Positions 42,460-52,429 of a stretch of 64,000 nucleotides of DNA are shown here, piece by piece. The translations under genes and the position numbers were made by a program. The stretch lies in contig NZ_JAHEHX010000001.1 of the NCBI RefSeq assembly GCF_024639685.1, positions 147,339 to 211,338 on the forward strand, read 5' to 3'. Under the pieces are notes generated by a model that searched no databases, was not told where the DNA came from, and was given only the letters and a program-made list of their open reading frames with translations. Numbering within the stretch: position 1 is the first letter of the stretch; each line of letters begins with the position of its first letter. This DNA comes from Polaribacter sp. (GTDB lineage: Bacteria; Bacteroidota; Bacteroidia; Flavobacteriales; Flavobacteriaceae).

Positions 42460-45183
42460 TTAGTTATTAATTGTCCAAGAAAGGTAATATTGAGAACCAA
42501 TTGCACCAATTCCAGGAGCACTTAAGTATTCTTGACCTGTTAAATTAGATCCTCCTAATTTAAATACAGATTTCCAACTTGGTACTGCATAATTAATTTG
42601 AGCATCTAATACAACTCTTTCTTCTATTGTACCATCAATGAAAGTAGACTCCCATCTGTATTCGTCTTGCCATCTTGCATTAAAATTAAAACCGAAGTTT
42701 TTAAACAAGTTTGTTTTACCAAATTGTAATTTTAATTTGTGCTCTGGTGTATTAAAACCAGCTTCAAAATCTGGGTTTGCTGCTTGATCAAAATCAAATT
42801 GAGCATAAGTATAGTTTACACCTAAATCAAACCCGTTTAAAATCTTAGTATTTAAACCAATTGTAGCTCCATAAGAACTAATATCTGCAGTAGAGTTTGT
42901 ATATAATTGAAATACTTTAAAACCACCAACTGCATTGTAAGGTACAAGTACATTTGTATTTGCTATGAAATCTTCATATTGGTTGTAGTATAAACTTAAA
43001 TCTACAGTTACTCTTTGAGAACCTGGCTTTAATAATCCTCTGTAACCAACTTCGTAAGCTGTTACTTTTTCTGGGGTTACAAAACCTACGTTTGCTTTAG
43101 CAGTTCCACCACTTGCTACAGTAAGTGCATTTGCATAAACATCTCTACCAGTTATCGTATAAGTAGTTCCTGCATCTTGAAAAGTGGTACTGAATCTATC
43201 TAAGTTATCTTCTACACCCCCTAATAAAATTGCGTTACCAACATCTAAACCAATATATTGATCTTGCGTTGTTGGGTTTCTGAATCCTGTTTGGAAAGAA
43301 GCTCTAAAGTTTTGATTTTTATCTTCTCCTGCAGCATATGCAAATGATACTCTTGGTGAAAAGTTTCCATCAAAGTTTTGTGCTTTATCATATCTTAAAG
43401 AAGCTGTTACTTTTAAACGATCTTCTTCTAAAAATTTCTTCTGAGCTTGGGTGTAAATACCATATTCATCATAGTTAATAGGCCCATTTGCATCTGTAAA
43501 TATATTACCAAAAGAATTTAACGAATATCTTCTGTAAGAAGCTCCAACTTGAACTTCAACAAAATCAATTACATCTTGAAAATTATAATTTGCATCTCCA
43601 TGATATAGTTTAGTTTGATCTCTAAATTTTGCTCCAGTAATTAGGTTTGGATCAGCAATAATCCTTTCAAAAGATTGTTGAAATTCTGGAGAACCAGGCA
43701 AATATCTTCCAGATTCTGCTGTTTGTCTTGCGACTGCATGTGCTTGATCTGAAGTTAAACCTCCTAAAGTACCTTGTAAATACGCTCCTGTATATTCACC
43801 AAACCAAGTGTTATCATCTTTCCAATCTCTATTCACATTTAATGCTGCAAATAACGTGTTGTAAGAATCTCCTGCATCTTCTGACGTCATATAACCTCTT
43901 ACGAAGAAGTTCTTCCCTCTTGCTTCTAACTTGTGTTGTTGCATTAAAAAGTTTTGAATGCTATATTTTTGCCCACCTAAATACTGCGTATCTCCTGTAC
44001 CAATTTTTGAGTTCCAAATAAGTTCTAAACGATCATCTCCATAAGGACGATAATTTAAAGAAGCGCCAAATTTAACACTTGAAACTCCATAATCCATTAA
44101 ATCTCTTTCGTTGTAACCTGTTCTACTAATTTTTTCACTTGGTATAAGTGCAGCAGCTCCATTAGGAATAACACCTAATGATTCTAAAGTTTGAGCAACT
44201 CCTCTAATGTTTGTAGAAACAACATCACCATATACATTGACCCCATTATAATTTCTATCAGTCTGTCTGTTTCCAGCAATATATTCGTCTCCATTTGTAT
44301 TTCTATAATCTGTTGCAAACCAATCAGTACCTTCCAGTACTGATAATGTAGCTTTTGCTGCAAATTTTTCTGAAAACTTATAGGCCATTCTGATATTAAA
44401 ATCTGAAAACTCATTATTCCCACCAGCTTCTTGACTTGTAATTCCCCCTTTAAGTGATACACTTATTCCTGGAGAATCAAAAGGATTTTTACTGGTCATA
44501 AACATAATACCATTAAATGCATTCGCACCATATAATGCTGAAGATGCACCTGGTAATAATTCTACTGTTTTCACATCTAACTCAGACATTCCTAATAAAT
44601 TACCCAAGGCAAAATTTAATGCTGGTGATGAGTTATCCATACCATCAACCAATTGCATAAAACGTGTATTTGCAAATGTTGCAAAACCTCTTGTGTTTAC
44701 CGACTTAAACGTTAAACTGTTTGTATTTACGTCTACTCCTTTTAAATTTTGTAAACCATCGTAAAAAGAAGGTGAAGATGTGTTTTTAATAGCTCTAGTA
44801 TCCATTCTTTCTACAGTTACTGGAGATTCCATAATACGCTCTGGAGTTCTAGATGCAGAAAGAACAATTTCATCTAAAGATGTTTCATTTTCAGAAAGCA
44901 AGACAACTATTTTTTGATTGTTTTTTGTTATTTGAATCTTTTCCTCTTTAAACCCCAACATTGTTATTTCTAACGTAAAAGGAGGTTTATCAATAGTGTT
45001 TAAAACAAACTTTCCGTCAAAATCAGTATTTGTACCTACTGCTTTTCTAGATATTTTAATATTTGCTCCAGGAAGTGTTTCACCTGTTTTAGCGTCCTTA
45101 ACCACACCTGTTACAGTGGTTTGCGCTCCCATTGATAAACTAGCAAGAGCTATAAATACCAAGAGTAAAGTCTTTTTTATCAT
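42460..45183 (-). CDS. TonB-dependent receptor with N-terminal carboxypeptidase-regulatory domain
   Basis: The 907-residue protein has a signal peptide (MIKKTLLLVFIALASLSMGAQ), a CarboxypepD_reg-like domain (TVTGVVKDAKTGETLPGANI, residues about 23-105), a plug (ERMDTRAIKNTSSPSFYDGL and ELLPGASSALYGANAFNGIM) and a 22-strand barrel ending in GIGAIGSQYYLSWTINN. The plug includes the TonB-box-like ETSLDEIVLSASR. It is not a full SusC: no SusD follows. It imports a ligand across the outer membrane by TonB energy. The ligand is unknown; the partner SGNH lipoprotein suggests an ester or lipid. Confidence 0.92.
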   Translation of the reverse strand: MIKKTLLLVFIALASLSMGAQTTVTGVVKDAKTGETLPGANIKISRKAVGTNTDFDGKFVLNTIDKPPFTLEITMLGFKEEKIQITKNNQKIVVLLSENETSLDEIVLSASRTPERIMESPVTVERMDTRAIKNTSSPSFYDGLQNLKGVDVNTNSLTFKSVNTRGFATFANTRFMQLVDGMDNSSPALNFALGNLLGMSELDVKTVELLPGASSALYGANAFNGIMFMTSKNPFDSPGISVSLKGGITSQEAGGNNEFSDFNIRMAYKFSEKFAAKATLSVLEGTDWFATDYRNTNGDEYIAGNRQTDRNYNGVNVYGDVVSTNIRGVAQTLESLGVIPNGAAALIPSEKISRTGYNERDLMDYGVSSVKFGASLNYRPYGDDRLELIWNSKIGTGDTQYLGGQKYSIQNFLMQQHKLEARGKNFFVRGYMTSEDAGDSYNTLFAALNVNRDWKDDNTWFGEYTGAYLQGTLGGLTSDQAHAVARQTAESGRYLPGSPEFQQSFERIIADPNLITGAKFRDQTKLYHGDANYNFQDVIDFVEVQVGASYRRYSLNSFGNIFTDANGPINYDEYGIYTQAQKKFLEEDRLKVTASLRYDKAQNFDGNFSPRVSFAYAAGEDKNQNFRASFQTGFRNPTTQDQYIGLDVGNAILLGGVEDNLDRFSTTFQDAGTTYTITGRDVYANALTVASGGTAKANVGFVTPEKVTAYEVGYRGLLKPGSQRVTVDLSLYYNQYEDFIANTNVLVPYNAVGGFKVFQLYTNSTADISSYGATIGLNTKILNGFDLGVNYTYAQFDFDQAANPDFEAGFNTPEHKLKLQFGKTNLFKNFGFNFNARWQDEYRWESTFIDGTIEERVVLDAQINYAVPSWKSVFKLGGSNLTGQEYLSAPGIGAIGSQYYLSWTINN

Positions 45184-45346
45184 AATTTGATTTGTTTATT
45201 AACTGTACGCAAAATACAATTTTTTTTGAATTTCAGAATAAATCATTCTATAAATTATCATTTTTACAAAATTTACAACAATAAATTAATAAATAACTGC
45301 TGTTAAAAACAGGAACTAAAATGCAACTATTCATTTCTATATATTG

Positions 45347-45354
45347 TACATTTG
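45347..45354 (+). promoter_or_regulatory. Promoter -7 box of ribF
   Basis: TACATTTG matches TAnnTTTG, 20 nt before the TTG start of ribF. Confidence 0.45.
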
Positions 45355-45374
45355 TAGTGTAAAATCTTATTTTC

Positions 45375-46307
45375 TTGAAAATTTTTCAAAAAACATCAAG
45401 CTTTTCGTCAGAGGAGAAAACTTTTGTAACAATTGGTACTTTTGATGGTGTGCATTTTGGACATCAAAAAATTATAGAAAAACTAGTTTTTGAAGCAAGA
45501 AAAATGCAAAAAAAATCGGTTTTACTAACCTTCTTTCCTCATCCAAGAATGGTCTTACAAAAAGACGCTTCTATAGAACTGATAAATACCATAGAAGAAA
45601 GAGCAACATTACTAAAAAAAACAGGGTTAGATTACCTCATCATTCATCCTTTTAGTAAAGAATTCTCTAGAACAACGGCCTTAGAATTCGTGAGAGATGT
45701 TTTAGTAAATCAACTAAATATTTCGAAACTTATTATTGGGTATGACCATCACTTTGGTAAAAATAGAGAAGGCAACATAACTCAACTCAGGGAATATAGT
45801 CATTTATACAATTTTGAAGTAGAAGAGATCCCTGCACAAGATATCGATGATGTTTCTGTAAGCTCTACTAAAATTAGACATGCATTACATTCAGGGAGCC
45901 TAAAAACGGCGAATAACTATTTAGGGTATAATTTTATGCTTAATGGAAATGTCGTAAATGGTAAAAAATTAGGGGGCAAAATTGGCTACCCAACAGCAAA
46001 CATTGATGTTAAAGAAACTTACAAGTTGGTGCCTAAGACGGGTGTGTATGTAATAAAATCTTTAATGGATAAAGAAATTATATTTGGAATGATGAATATA
46101 GGAAACAGACCTACTATAAATGGCAATCATCAAACCATAGAAGTGCATTTTTTTGATTTTAACAAAGATCTGTATCACAAAAAATTAACCATAGAATTAC
46201 TTTATTTTTTAAGAGATGAACAGAGATTTGATTCTTTAGAATTGCTAATTAACCAACTTAAAAAAGACGAATTAATTGCCAGAGGTTACATTAAAAACAA
46301 TCTCTAG
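45375..46307 (+). CDS. ribF: Bifunctional riboflavin kinase/FAD synthetase
   Basis: The 310-residue protein has an N-terminal FAD synthetase domain with GTFDGVHFGHQKIIEKLV near residue 22 and STKIRHALHSGSLKTAN near 170, and a C-terminal riboflavin kinase domain with NGKKLGGKIGYPTANIDV near 200 and IGNRPTINGNHQTIEVH near 240. It converts riboflavin to FMN and FAD in the cytoplasm. The start codon TTG at 45375 (MKIFQKTSSF) is supported by a promoter box 20 nt before it and by the absence of an alternative ATG. Confidence 0.95.
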   Translation: MKIFQKTSSFSSEEKTFVTIGTFDGVHFGHQKIIEKLVFEARKMQKKSVLLTFFPHPRMVLQKDASIELINTIEERATLLKKTGLDYLIIHPFSKEFSRTTALEFVRDVLVNQLNISKLIIGYDHHFGKNREGNITQLREYSHLYNFEVEEIPAQDIDDVSVSSTKIRHALHSGSLKTANNYLGYNFMLNGNVVNGKKLGGKIGYPTANIDVKETYKLVPKTGVYVIKSLMDKEIIFGMMNIGNRPTINGNHQTIEVHFFDFNKDLYHKKLTIELLYFLRDEQRFDSLELLINQLKKDELIARGYIKNNL

Positions 46308-46337
46308 AAGTAGATTGCCAAAGTCTTAATCTTCGTG

Positions 46338-46345
46338 TATATTTG
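46338..46345 (+). promoter_or_regulatory. Promoter -7 box of serS
   Basis: TATATTTG matches TAnnTTTG; a TTG lies 20 bp upstream as -33 element. The leader is about 20 nt. Confidence 0.5.
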
Positions 46346-46367
46346 TGGCTTATAAAACATCGAAAAA

Positions 46368-47642
46368 ATGTTACAAATACAGTTTATTAGAGAAAACAAA
46401 ACCAAAGTTTTAGAAGGTTTAGCAAAACGCAATTTTGCTGATGCTGAAACAATTATTGAACAAGTTTTAACTGCAGATGAAAACAGAAGAGCAACTCAGG
46501 TTACTCTTGATAATACATTAGCAGAGTCTAATAAACTATCCAAAGAAATTGGAAATTTATACAAGAGTGGAAAAGCCCAAGAAGCGAATGTTTTAAAAGA
46601 AAAAACAGTACAGTTAAAAGAAAGTTCTAAAGAACTATCTGAGAAACTATCTGAATTTTCTAATGAATTAGATCAACTTTTATATCAAATACCAAATATT
46701 CCTCATGCTTCTGTAAAAGCAGGAACTTCTGAAGAAGATAATGAAAACATTTTTAGTGAAGGTATTATTCCTAATTTAGGTGAAAATGCACTTCCTCATT
46801 GGGAATTAGCTAAGAAATACGACATTATCGATTTTGAATTAGGTACAAAAATCTCTGGAGCTGGTTTTCCCGTTTATAAAGGCAAAGGTGCAAGATTGCA
46901 ACGTGCATTAATCAATTATTTTTTAGATAAAAATACTGCAGCTGGTTATACAGAAGTGCAAGTACCTCATCTGGTAAATACGGCTTCGGCAACTGCAACT
47001 GGGCAATTGCCAGATAAAGATGGACAAATGTATCACTCTACTGTAGATGATTTATATTTAATTCCTACAGCAGAAGTCCCAATTACTAATATTTTTCGCG
47101 GTGATTTAGTACAAGAATCAGATTTTCCAATTACGTTAACTGGTTATACCCCTTGTTTTAGAAGAGAAGCTGGTAGTTATGGTGCTCACGTTCGTGGTTT
47201 AAACAGGTTACACCAATTTGATAAAGTAGAAATTGTAAGGGTAGAACATCCAGAGAATTCTTACAAAGCTTTAGATGGAATGGTTGAACATATTAAAGAT
47301 ATTTTAAGAGAACTTAAATTACCTTATAGAATTTTACGTTTATGTGGTGGAGACACAGGTTTTACATCTGCATTAACGTTCGATTTTGAATTGTTTTCTA
47401 CTGCTCAAGACAGATGGTTAGAAATTAGCTCTGCATCTAACTTCGAAACATTTCAAGCCAACAGGTTAAAACTACGCTTTAAAAACAAGGAAGGTAAAAG
47501 CGAATTAGCACACACATTAAATGGAAGCTCTTTGGCTTTACCGCGTGTTTTAGCTGGTATTTTAGAGAACTATCAAACAGAAGATGGAATTCAAGTTCCG
47601 GAAGTCTTAATTCCTTATACTGGTTTTGATATGATTAATTAG
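46368..47642 (+). CDS. serS: Serine-tRNA ligase
   Basis: The 424-residue protein has the N-terminal tRNA-binding coiled coil (residues about 1-105, with AESNKLSKEIGNLYKSGKAQ), class II motif 1 region near 170-200, motif 2 GYTPCFRREAGSYGAHVRGL near 260, HQFDKVEIVRVEHP, and motif 3 LNGSSLALPRVLAGILENYQ near 385. It charges tRNA-Ser in the cytoplasm. The 3' end overlaps the small convergent gene by 8 bp. Confidence 0.97.
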   Translation: MLQIQFIRENKTKVLEGLAKRNFADAETIIEQVLTADENRRATQVTLDNTLAESNKLSKEIGNLYKSGKAQEANVLKEKTVQLKESSKELSEKLSEFSNELDQLLYQIPNIPHASVKAGTSEEDNENIFSEGIIPNLGENALPHWELAKKYDIIDFELGTKISGAGFPVYKGKGARLQRALINYFLDKNTAAGYTEVQVPHLVNTASATATGQLPDKDGQMYHSTVDDLYLIPTAEVPITNIFRGDLVQESDFPITLTGYTPCFRREAGSYGAHVRGLNRLHQFDKVEIVRVEHPENSYKALDGMVEHIKDILRELKLPYRILRLCGGDTGFTSALTFDFELFSTAQDRWLEISSASNFETFQANRLKLRFKNKEGKSELAHTLNGSSLALPRVLAGILENYQTEDGIQVPEVLIPYTGFDMIN

Positions 47643-47778
47643 CAATAATTGCTCCCATTAATCTTTTGTATTTATTCATCTCTAAAAGCGAGTTTAAATA
47701 AGCACTTATTTGTCTGTTTTTCATAAACTCTATTGAGCTAGATTTTGCGTTTTCATATTTGTTAGTTAGATCTTTCAT
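47635..47778 (-). CDS. Small conserved protein of Flavobacteriia (47 residues)
   Basis: Starts at ATG 47778 (MKDLTNKYENAKSSSIEFMK) and ends at TAA 47635-47637 after LEMNKYKRLMGAIIAN. It is helical and amphipathic, with no Cys, signal peptide or TM segment. I recall closely similar proteins of about 47-50 residues in other Flavobacteriaceae with the ending MNKYKRLMxAxxAN, which supports a real gene. The 3' end overlaps serS by 8 bp, tail to tail. The function is unknown. Confidence 0.75.
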   Translation of the reverse strand: MKDLTNKYENAKSSSIEFMKNRQISAYLNSLLEMNKYKRLMGAIIAN

Positions 47779-47886
47779 AATCTTAATAGTTTCGTTCTTG
47801 ATTAAAAAAACAATATTCGTACCAGAATTTTACAAACAATTCTTCTAAATAAGGTTTATTTAATAAAAGTTAACATTTATGTTGAT

Positions 47887-47894
47887 TATCTTTG
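47887..47894 (+). promoter_or_regulatory. Promoter -7 box of the TPR gene
   Basis: TATCTTTG matches TAnnTTTG and ends 6 nt before ATG 47901, again close enough for a leaderless message. Confidence 0.45.
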
Positions 47895-47900
47895 AAGAGT

Positions 47901-49706
47901 ATGAAACAATTTTTCTTCGCTTTTTTTCTGTTAATTAGCTGCTTATCTTTTGCTCAAAATGAAAGTCAGAACAGTTTTTATTTAGCAGAAACTTACTATA
48001 GAAAAGGAGAATATGAAAAAGCAACACAGATTTTTGAAAAACTTTATCAAAAGAGCTCTTTCAATACTACTTATTTAACACGTTTAATTTCTTGTTACCA
48101 AGAAACAGATAAATTTAGTATTGCAGAAGATCTATTACAAAATAGAATCAAGAAAAATACAACACATAACTATCTGTATGTCTTGTTAGGTTATAATTAC
48201 CAAAGGCAACAATTAAAAGAGTTGGCTCAGGTTAATTATGACAAAGCCATAAACTCATTAGAGGAATTTGCCAATTATGGAGGAATTATTGGTCGCCTAT
48301 TTAAAGATTATAATCTGTTAGATAATGCAATTCTAGCTTATGAAAAAGCGATGCAGAAAAACCCTAATGGAAACTACAATTTTCAAATTGCACAGATTTA
48401 TGGAGAAAAAGGGCAGTATGAAAAAATGTTTGAATCTTATATAAATTTACTAGATAAAAATGATTCATATTTAGATTTAGTTCAAAGATATACAAGCAGA
48501 TACATTACAGATGATGCTGAAAATGAAACTAATATTGTTTTTAGAAAGACTCTTTTAAGAAAGGCTACAAGTAATCCTAAAAACGAATGGAACATACTTT
48601 TAAGTTGGCTATTTGCAAAACAAAAAGATTACAACAAAGCGTTCATTCAAGAAAAAGCATTGTATCAAAGAAATAATGGTGGTTTAGCAGAAATTTTCAA
48701 TTTAGGTAAAATTGCATTCGATAATGCAGATTATGAAGCTGCAAACAAATGTTTTCAATTTGTTAATGAAAATGCATTTTTAGTAGAAGAAAGGATTGAT
48801 GCCAATGTTTACCTTGCAAAAATTGCTGTAGCAAACAAAAACTTGGAAACCGAAAAATTATTTCAACAATTATTTACGGAGTTTGGTAAAAATCAACGAA
48901 CAATTGACCTACAAGTAACCTATGCAAACTATTTAACCTTTAGTAAAAACGAACCTCTACAAGCAACAAAAGTTTTAGAAGAAGCATTAACCTGTGCCAG
49001 CTCTAAATTCGAGAGAGGAAACATCAAATTAAAATTAGGTGATGTTTTAGTTTTTAGAGGTAAATTCAATAAAGCATTAATTTACTTTTCTCAAATTCAA
49101 ACACAATTAAAAGGGTCTGAATTAGCACAAGAAGCACGTTTTAAAATAGCACAAACTAGTTATTTTAAAGGAGATTTTAGTTGGGCTAAAGCCCAACTAA
49201 AGGTATTAAAAAGCGCTACAACACAGCTTATAGCTAATGACGCTGTAGATTTATTTTTAAGAATAACAGATAATGAACCAGTAGATTCTATTCCTTCAGG
49301 GTTAAAACAACTAGCGCAAGCAGAATTGTTATCTTATCAAAATAAAAACAAAGAAGGTTTAGAAGTTATAAAGAATTTATTTGCCTCTAAAGATTTATTT
49401 GTAAATGGTTTAGTGGCTGGAGAAGTAATTTATGATGATGCTCTTTTTCTACAAGCCAAATTGCAGATTAAAGAAAGCCAATATTTAGAAGCAATATTAA
49501 GCTTAGAAAAAATTATTGCAGCAGACAATCAAGGTTTTTTAGTAGACGATATTTACTTTTTAATGGCAGAAACCTACAATTATCAGTTAAATGATAAAGA
49601 AAAAGCAAAAGAGTTCTATCAAAAAATTATCTTTGAGCATCCTTCTAGTGTTTATTTGGTAGACGCTAGAAAAAAATTCAGAAAATTAAGAGGAGATAAC
49701 CTTTAA
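47901..49706 (+). CDS. Exported tetratricopeptide-repeat protein
   Basis: The 601-residue protein has a signal peptide (MKQFFFAFFLLISCLSFAQ) and about ten TPR-like units along its whole length (for example NSFYLAETYYRKGEYEKATQ, NAILAYEKAMQKNPNGNYNF, AEIFNLGKIAFDNADYEAAN). No enzymatic domain is visible. Such proteins act as scaffolds in the periplasm or at the outer membrane. It leads a run of four genes (DUF4286, rsmA, mgtE). I choose ATG 47901 over TTG 47892, since the promoter box would otherwise run into the start. Confidence 0.8.
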   Translation: MKQFFFAFFLLISCLSFAQNESQNSFYLAETYYRKGEYEKATQIFEKLYQKSSFNTTYLTRLISCYQETDKFSIAEDLLQNRIKKNTTHNYLYVLLGYNYQRQQLKELAQVNYDKAINSLEEFANYGGIIGRLFKDYNLLDNAILAYEKAMQKNPNGNYNFQIAQIYGEKGQYEKMFESYINLLDKNDSYLDLVQRYTSRYITDDAENETNIVFRKTLLRKATSNPKNEWNILLSWLFAKQKDYNKAFIQEKALYQRNNGGLAEIFNLGKIAFDNADYEAANKCFQFVNENAFLVEERIDANVYLAKIAVANKNLETEKLFQQLFTEFGKNQRTIDLQVTYANYLTFSKNEPLQATKVLEEALTCASSKFERGNIKLKLGDVLVFRGKFNKALIYFSQIQTQLKGSELAQEARFKIAQTSYFKGDFSWAKAQLKVLKSATTQLIANDAVDLFLRITDNEPVDSIPSGLKQLAQAELLSYQNKNKEGLEVIKNLFASKDLFVNGLVAGEVIYDDALFLQAKLQIKESQYLEAILSLEKIIAADNQGFLVDDIYFLMAETYNYQLNDKEKAKEFYQKIIFEHPSSVYLVDARKKFRKLRGDNL

Positions 49707-49716
49707 AAAAAATAAA

Positions 49717-50046
49717 ATGTACATATACAACGTAACTATAAATGTAGACGATGCTGTTCATGAAGAGTGGTTAACTTGGATGGAAACCAACATTATAGAT
49801 GTTTTAAATACAGGCAAGTTTATATCAGCAAAATTCACGCAGATTATGGTAGAAGAAGAAATGGGTGGTAAATCTTATTCTGTGCAATATACTGCAGAGA
49901 CTAAAGGCGATTTAGAAAATTATTACTCAGAAAATGCTGAAGCTTTACGTATAAAAACAAGTGAAAAATTTGGTGATAAAATATTAGCTTTTAGAACCGA
50001 ATTAAAGTTGATAAAAGAATTCTACCCAACAGCAACGAGCAACTAA
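49717..50046 (+). CDS. DUF4286 family protein
   Basis: The 109-residue protein (MYIYNVTINVDDAVHEEWLT) has a ferredoxin-like fold pattern, with WLTWMETNIIDVLNTGKFIS and YSVQYTAETKGDLENYYSEN. It is a common short protein in Bacteroidota, usually next to rsmA, as here (3 bp before it). The function is unknown; the fold suggests a small-molecule or dimerisation role. No TM segment or signal is present. Confidence 0.85.
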   Translation: MYIYNVTINVDDAVHEEWLTWMETNIIDVLNTGKFISAKFTQIMVEEEMGGKSYSVQYTAETKGDLENYYSENAEALRIKTSEKFGDKILAFRTELKLIKEFYPTATSN

Positions 50047-50049
50047 AGT

Positions 50050-50853
50050 ATGTCTGTAAAAGCAAAAAAACACTTAGGTCAACATTTCTTAACAAATGAA
50101 AGTATTGCAAAAGATATTGCAGATGCTTTAACCGAAAATGGGTACAATCATGTATTAGAAATTGGACCAGGAATGGGTGTTTTAACCAAATACTTATTGC
50201 AGAAAAAACCAAAAACCACAGTTTTAGAGTTAGACAGAGAATCTGTGGCATATTTAAAAGTGGTGTTTCCAATAGAGCAGCTTCATTTAAATACAACTTC
50301 AGACAATTTTAACATTATAGAAGGTGATTTTTTAAAAAAAGATTTACAAACTCTTTTCAATAAAGATCAAGTAGCTATTATTGGTAATTTTCCTTACAAT
50401 ATTTCTACGCAAATTGTTTTTAAAGCTATTGAGAACAGAGATTTTGTGCCAGAATTTGCTGGTATGTTTCAAAAAGAAGTAGCCAAAAGAATTACAGAAA
50501 AAGAAGGCTCTAAAGTTTACGGAATTCTATCTGTATTAACTCAAGCTTTCTATGACGTAGAATATTTATTTACTGTACCACCAACTGTATTTAATCCACC
50601 ACCAAAAGTAGATTCAGGAGTAATTAGACTAATCAGAAAAAAAGATTACAGTTTGCCTGTAGATGAAAAACTATTTTTTAGAGTGGTAAAAACAGCATTT
50701 AATCAGCGAAGAAAAATGCTACGGTCTAGTTTAAAAACCTTTAAACTTTCGGATTCTTTAAAAGAAGAACCTATATTTGCGAAAAGACCAGAACAATTGT
50801 CTGTTCAAGAATTTATTTCACTAACGAAAAAAATAGCAAATAATGCCATTTGA
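50050..50853 (+). CDS. rsmA: 16S rRNA dimethyladenosine transferase
   Basis: The 267-residue protein has [20 protein letters not shown] at the N-terminus, SAM motif [17 protein letters not shown] near residue 38, the catalytic [14 protein letters not shown] (N-F/L-P-Y) near 115, and the C-terminal region with [18 protein letters not shown] near 218. It dimethylates two adenosines at the 3' end of 16S rRNA during small-subunit assembly (KsgA). The stop overlaps the mgtE start by 11 bp. Confidence 0.97.
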   Translation: MSVKAKKHLGQHFLTNESIAKDIADALTENGYNHVLEIGPGMGVLTKYLLQKKPKTTVLELDRESVAYLKVVFPIEQLHLNTTSDNFNIIEGDFLKKDLQTLFNKDQVAIIGNFPYNISTQIVFKAIENRDFVPEFAGMFQKEVAKRITEKEGSKVYGILSVLTQAFYDVEYLFTVPPTVFNPPPKVDSGVIRLIRKKDYSLPVDEKLFFRVVKTAFNQRRKMLRSSLKTFKLSDSLKEEPIFAKRPEQLSVQEFISLTKKIANNAI

Positions 50854-52195
50854 TATTTCAGACGACTTTTTAGATAATCTATCAGAATTAATTACATTAG
50901 ATAAGTCTAAAGAAATTACTGCCCTATTTGCTGAGGTTCACTTTGCAGACATTGCAGAAGTCTTAGATGAAGTAGATTTTGACGAAGCTATTTACATTAT
51001 TAAACTCTTAGATAGCGAAAAAACATCAGAAATTCTTACTGAATTAGATGAAGACATTCGTGAAAAAATTCTAGAAAACTTATCAGCCCAAGAAATTGCA
51101 GATGAAGTAGGAGAGATGGACTCTGATGACGCTGCTGATATAATTGGTGAATTATCTGTTGAAAGACAAAATAGGGTAATAAGCGCCTTAGAAGACGATG
51201 AGTTAGCCGCAGATATTAAAGAACTTTTATCGTACGAAGAAAACACTGCAGGTGCTTTAATGGCAAAAGAATTGGTAAAGGTTTACGAAACTTGGACAGT
51301 TGCTGGATGTATGCGTAGAATACGTGGCCAAGCTAAAGAAGTAACAAGGGTGCATTCTATTTACGTAGTGGATAAAGAAGAAAAATTAGTTGGAAGACTT
51401 TCTTTAAAAGATTTGATTATTGCAAAATCAGATCAAAAAATAGCAGAAATTGCAAAAGACAAAGTAGATGCTGTAAATGTTTCTGAAGATGATGAGGAAA
51501 TAGCAAAAATTATGGCAAAGTACGATTTAGAAGCCATCCCTGTTGTAGATGACAACCATGTATTATTGGGTAGAATTACTATTGATGATATTGTAGATGT
51601 AATTAGAGATGAAGCTGACAAAGATTACCAAATGGCTGCAGGTTTTTCTCAAGATGTAGAAGTTAATGATAGTATTTGGGAAATTACAAAAGCACGTTTA
51701 CCTTGGTTAATTTTAGCGCTTTTTGGTGGGTTTATTTCAGTATCAGTACTAGGTAGTTTTGATAGTGCAATGGATCAATACCCAGAACTTTTTTTCTTTA
51801 CACCATTAATTGCAGCAATGGCCGGTAATGTTGGTGTACAATCTTCTGCAATTATAGTGCAAGGATTGGCCAATGACAGCCTGAAAGGTTCTCTTTTTAG
51901 ACGGTTATTAAAAGAAATTTTACAAGGACTATTAAATGGAGCGGTTTTAGCTGGTTTATTATTGTCTGCAGGAATGTTATTTCTTGGGTTTCCTTTAAAC
52001 TTAGGATTTACTGTAGCAGCGTCTTTAGTATCTGTAATTATAATTGCTTCAATAGTAGGAACGTTTATCCCCATTATATTAGCAAAAAAGGGAATAGACC
52101 CTGCATTAGCAACTGGACCTTTTATTACAACCAGCAATGATATTTTAGGAATTCTAATTTACTTTACAATAGCACAATTGGTTCTAGGGTTTTAA
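50843..52195 (+). CDS. mgtE: Magnesium transporter MgtE
   Basis: The 450-residue protein has an N-terminal helical domain ([20 protein letters not shown] to about residue 125), two CBS domains (about 130-255, e.g. [19 protein letters not shown]), and five TM segments starting with [20 protein letters not shown] near 285. The pore motif [20 protein letters not shown] near 320 is complete. It imports Mg2+ through the inner membrane, gated by the Mg2+ bound to the N-terminal and CBS parts. It overlaps rsmA by 11 bp. Confidence 0.95.
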   Translation: MPFDISDDFLDNLSELITLDKSKEITALFAEVHFADIAEVLDEVDFDEAIYIIKLLDSEKTSEILTELDEDIREKILENLSAQEIADEVGEMDSDDAADIIGELSVERQNRVISALEDDELAADIKELLSYEENTAGALMAKELVKVYETWTVAGCMRRIRGQAKEVTRVHSIYVVDKEEKLVGRLSLKDLIIAKSDQKIAEIAKDKVDAVNVSEDDEEIAKIMAKYDLEAIPVVDDNHVLLGRITIDDIVDVIRDEADKDYQMAAGFSQDVEVNDSIWEITKARLPWLILALFGGFISVSVLGSFDSAMDQYPELFFFTPLIAAMAGNVGVQSSAIIVQGLANDSLKGSLFRRLLKEILQGLLNGAVLAGLLLSAGMLFLGFPLNLGFTVAASLVSVIIIASIVGTFIPIILAKKGIDPALATGPFITTSNDILGILIYFTIAQLVLGF

Positions 52196-52231
52196 AAAAG
52201 TCTAACTGAATAATCAGAAAGACTTTTTTCT
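52194..52231 (+). terminator. Terminator after mgtE
   Basis: AAAAAAGTCT pairs with AGACTTTTTT, with an inner CTGA/TCAG stem; a T-run follows. Confidence 0.8.
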
Positions 52232-52429
52232 CTTTTTCATTTTGGCATAAAATTTACCTAAAACTTACACCTACAATTAATCCCATTTTTTATTTAATAA
52301 GACTGTATAAATCTATGAAAGAAAACACACTAAAAAAAGTAAAAAAAAATATGTAGGTTATTTTCTTTCTCATCTATCAAAATAATTTATTTCTTAAAAA
52401 TAATTTTTTTTATCTTAAAAAAGAAATTT

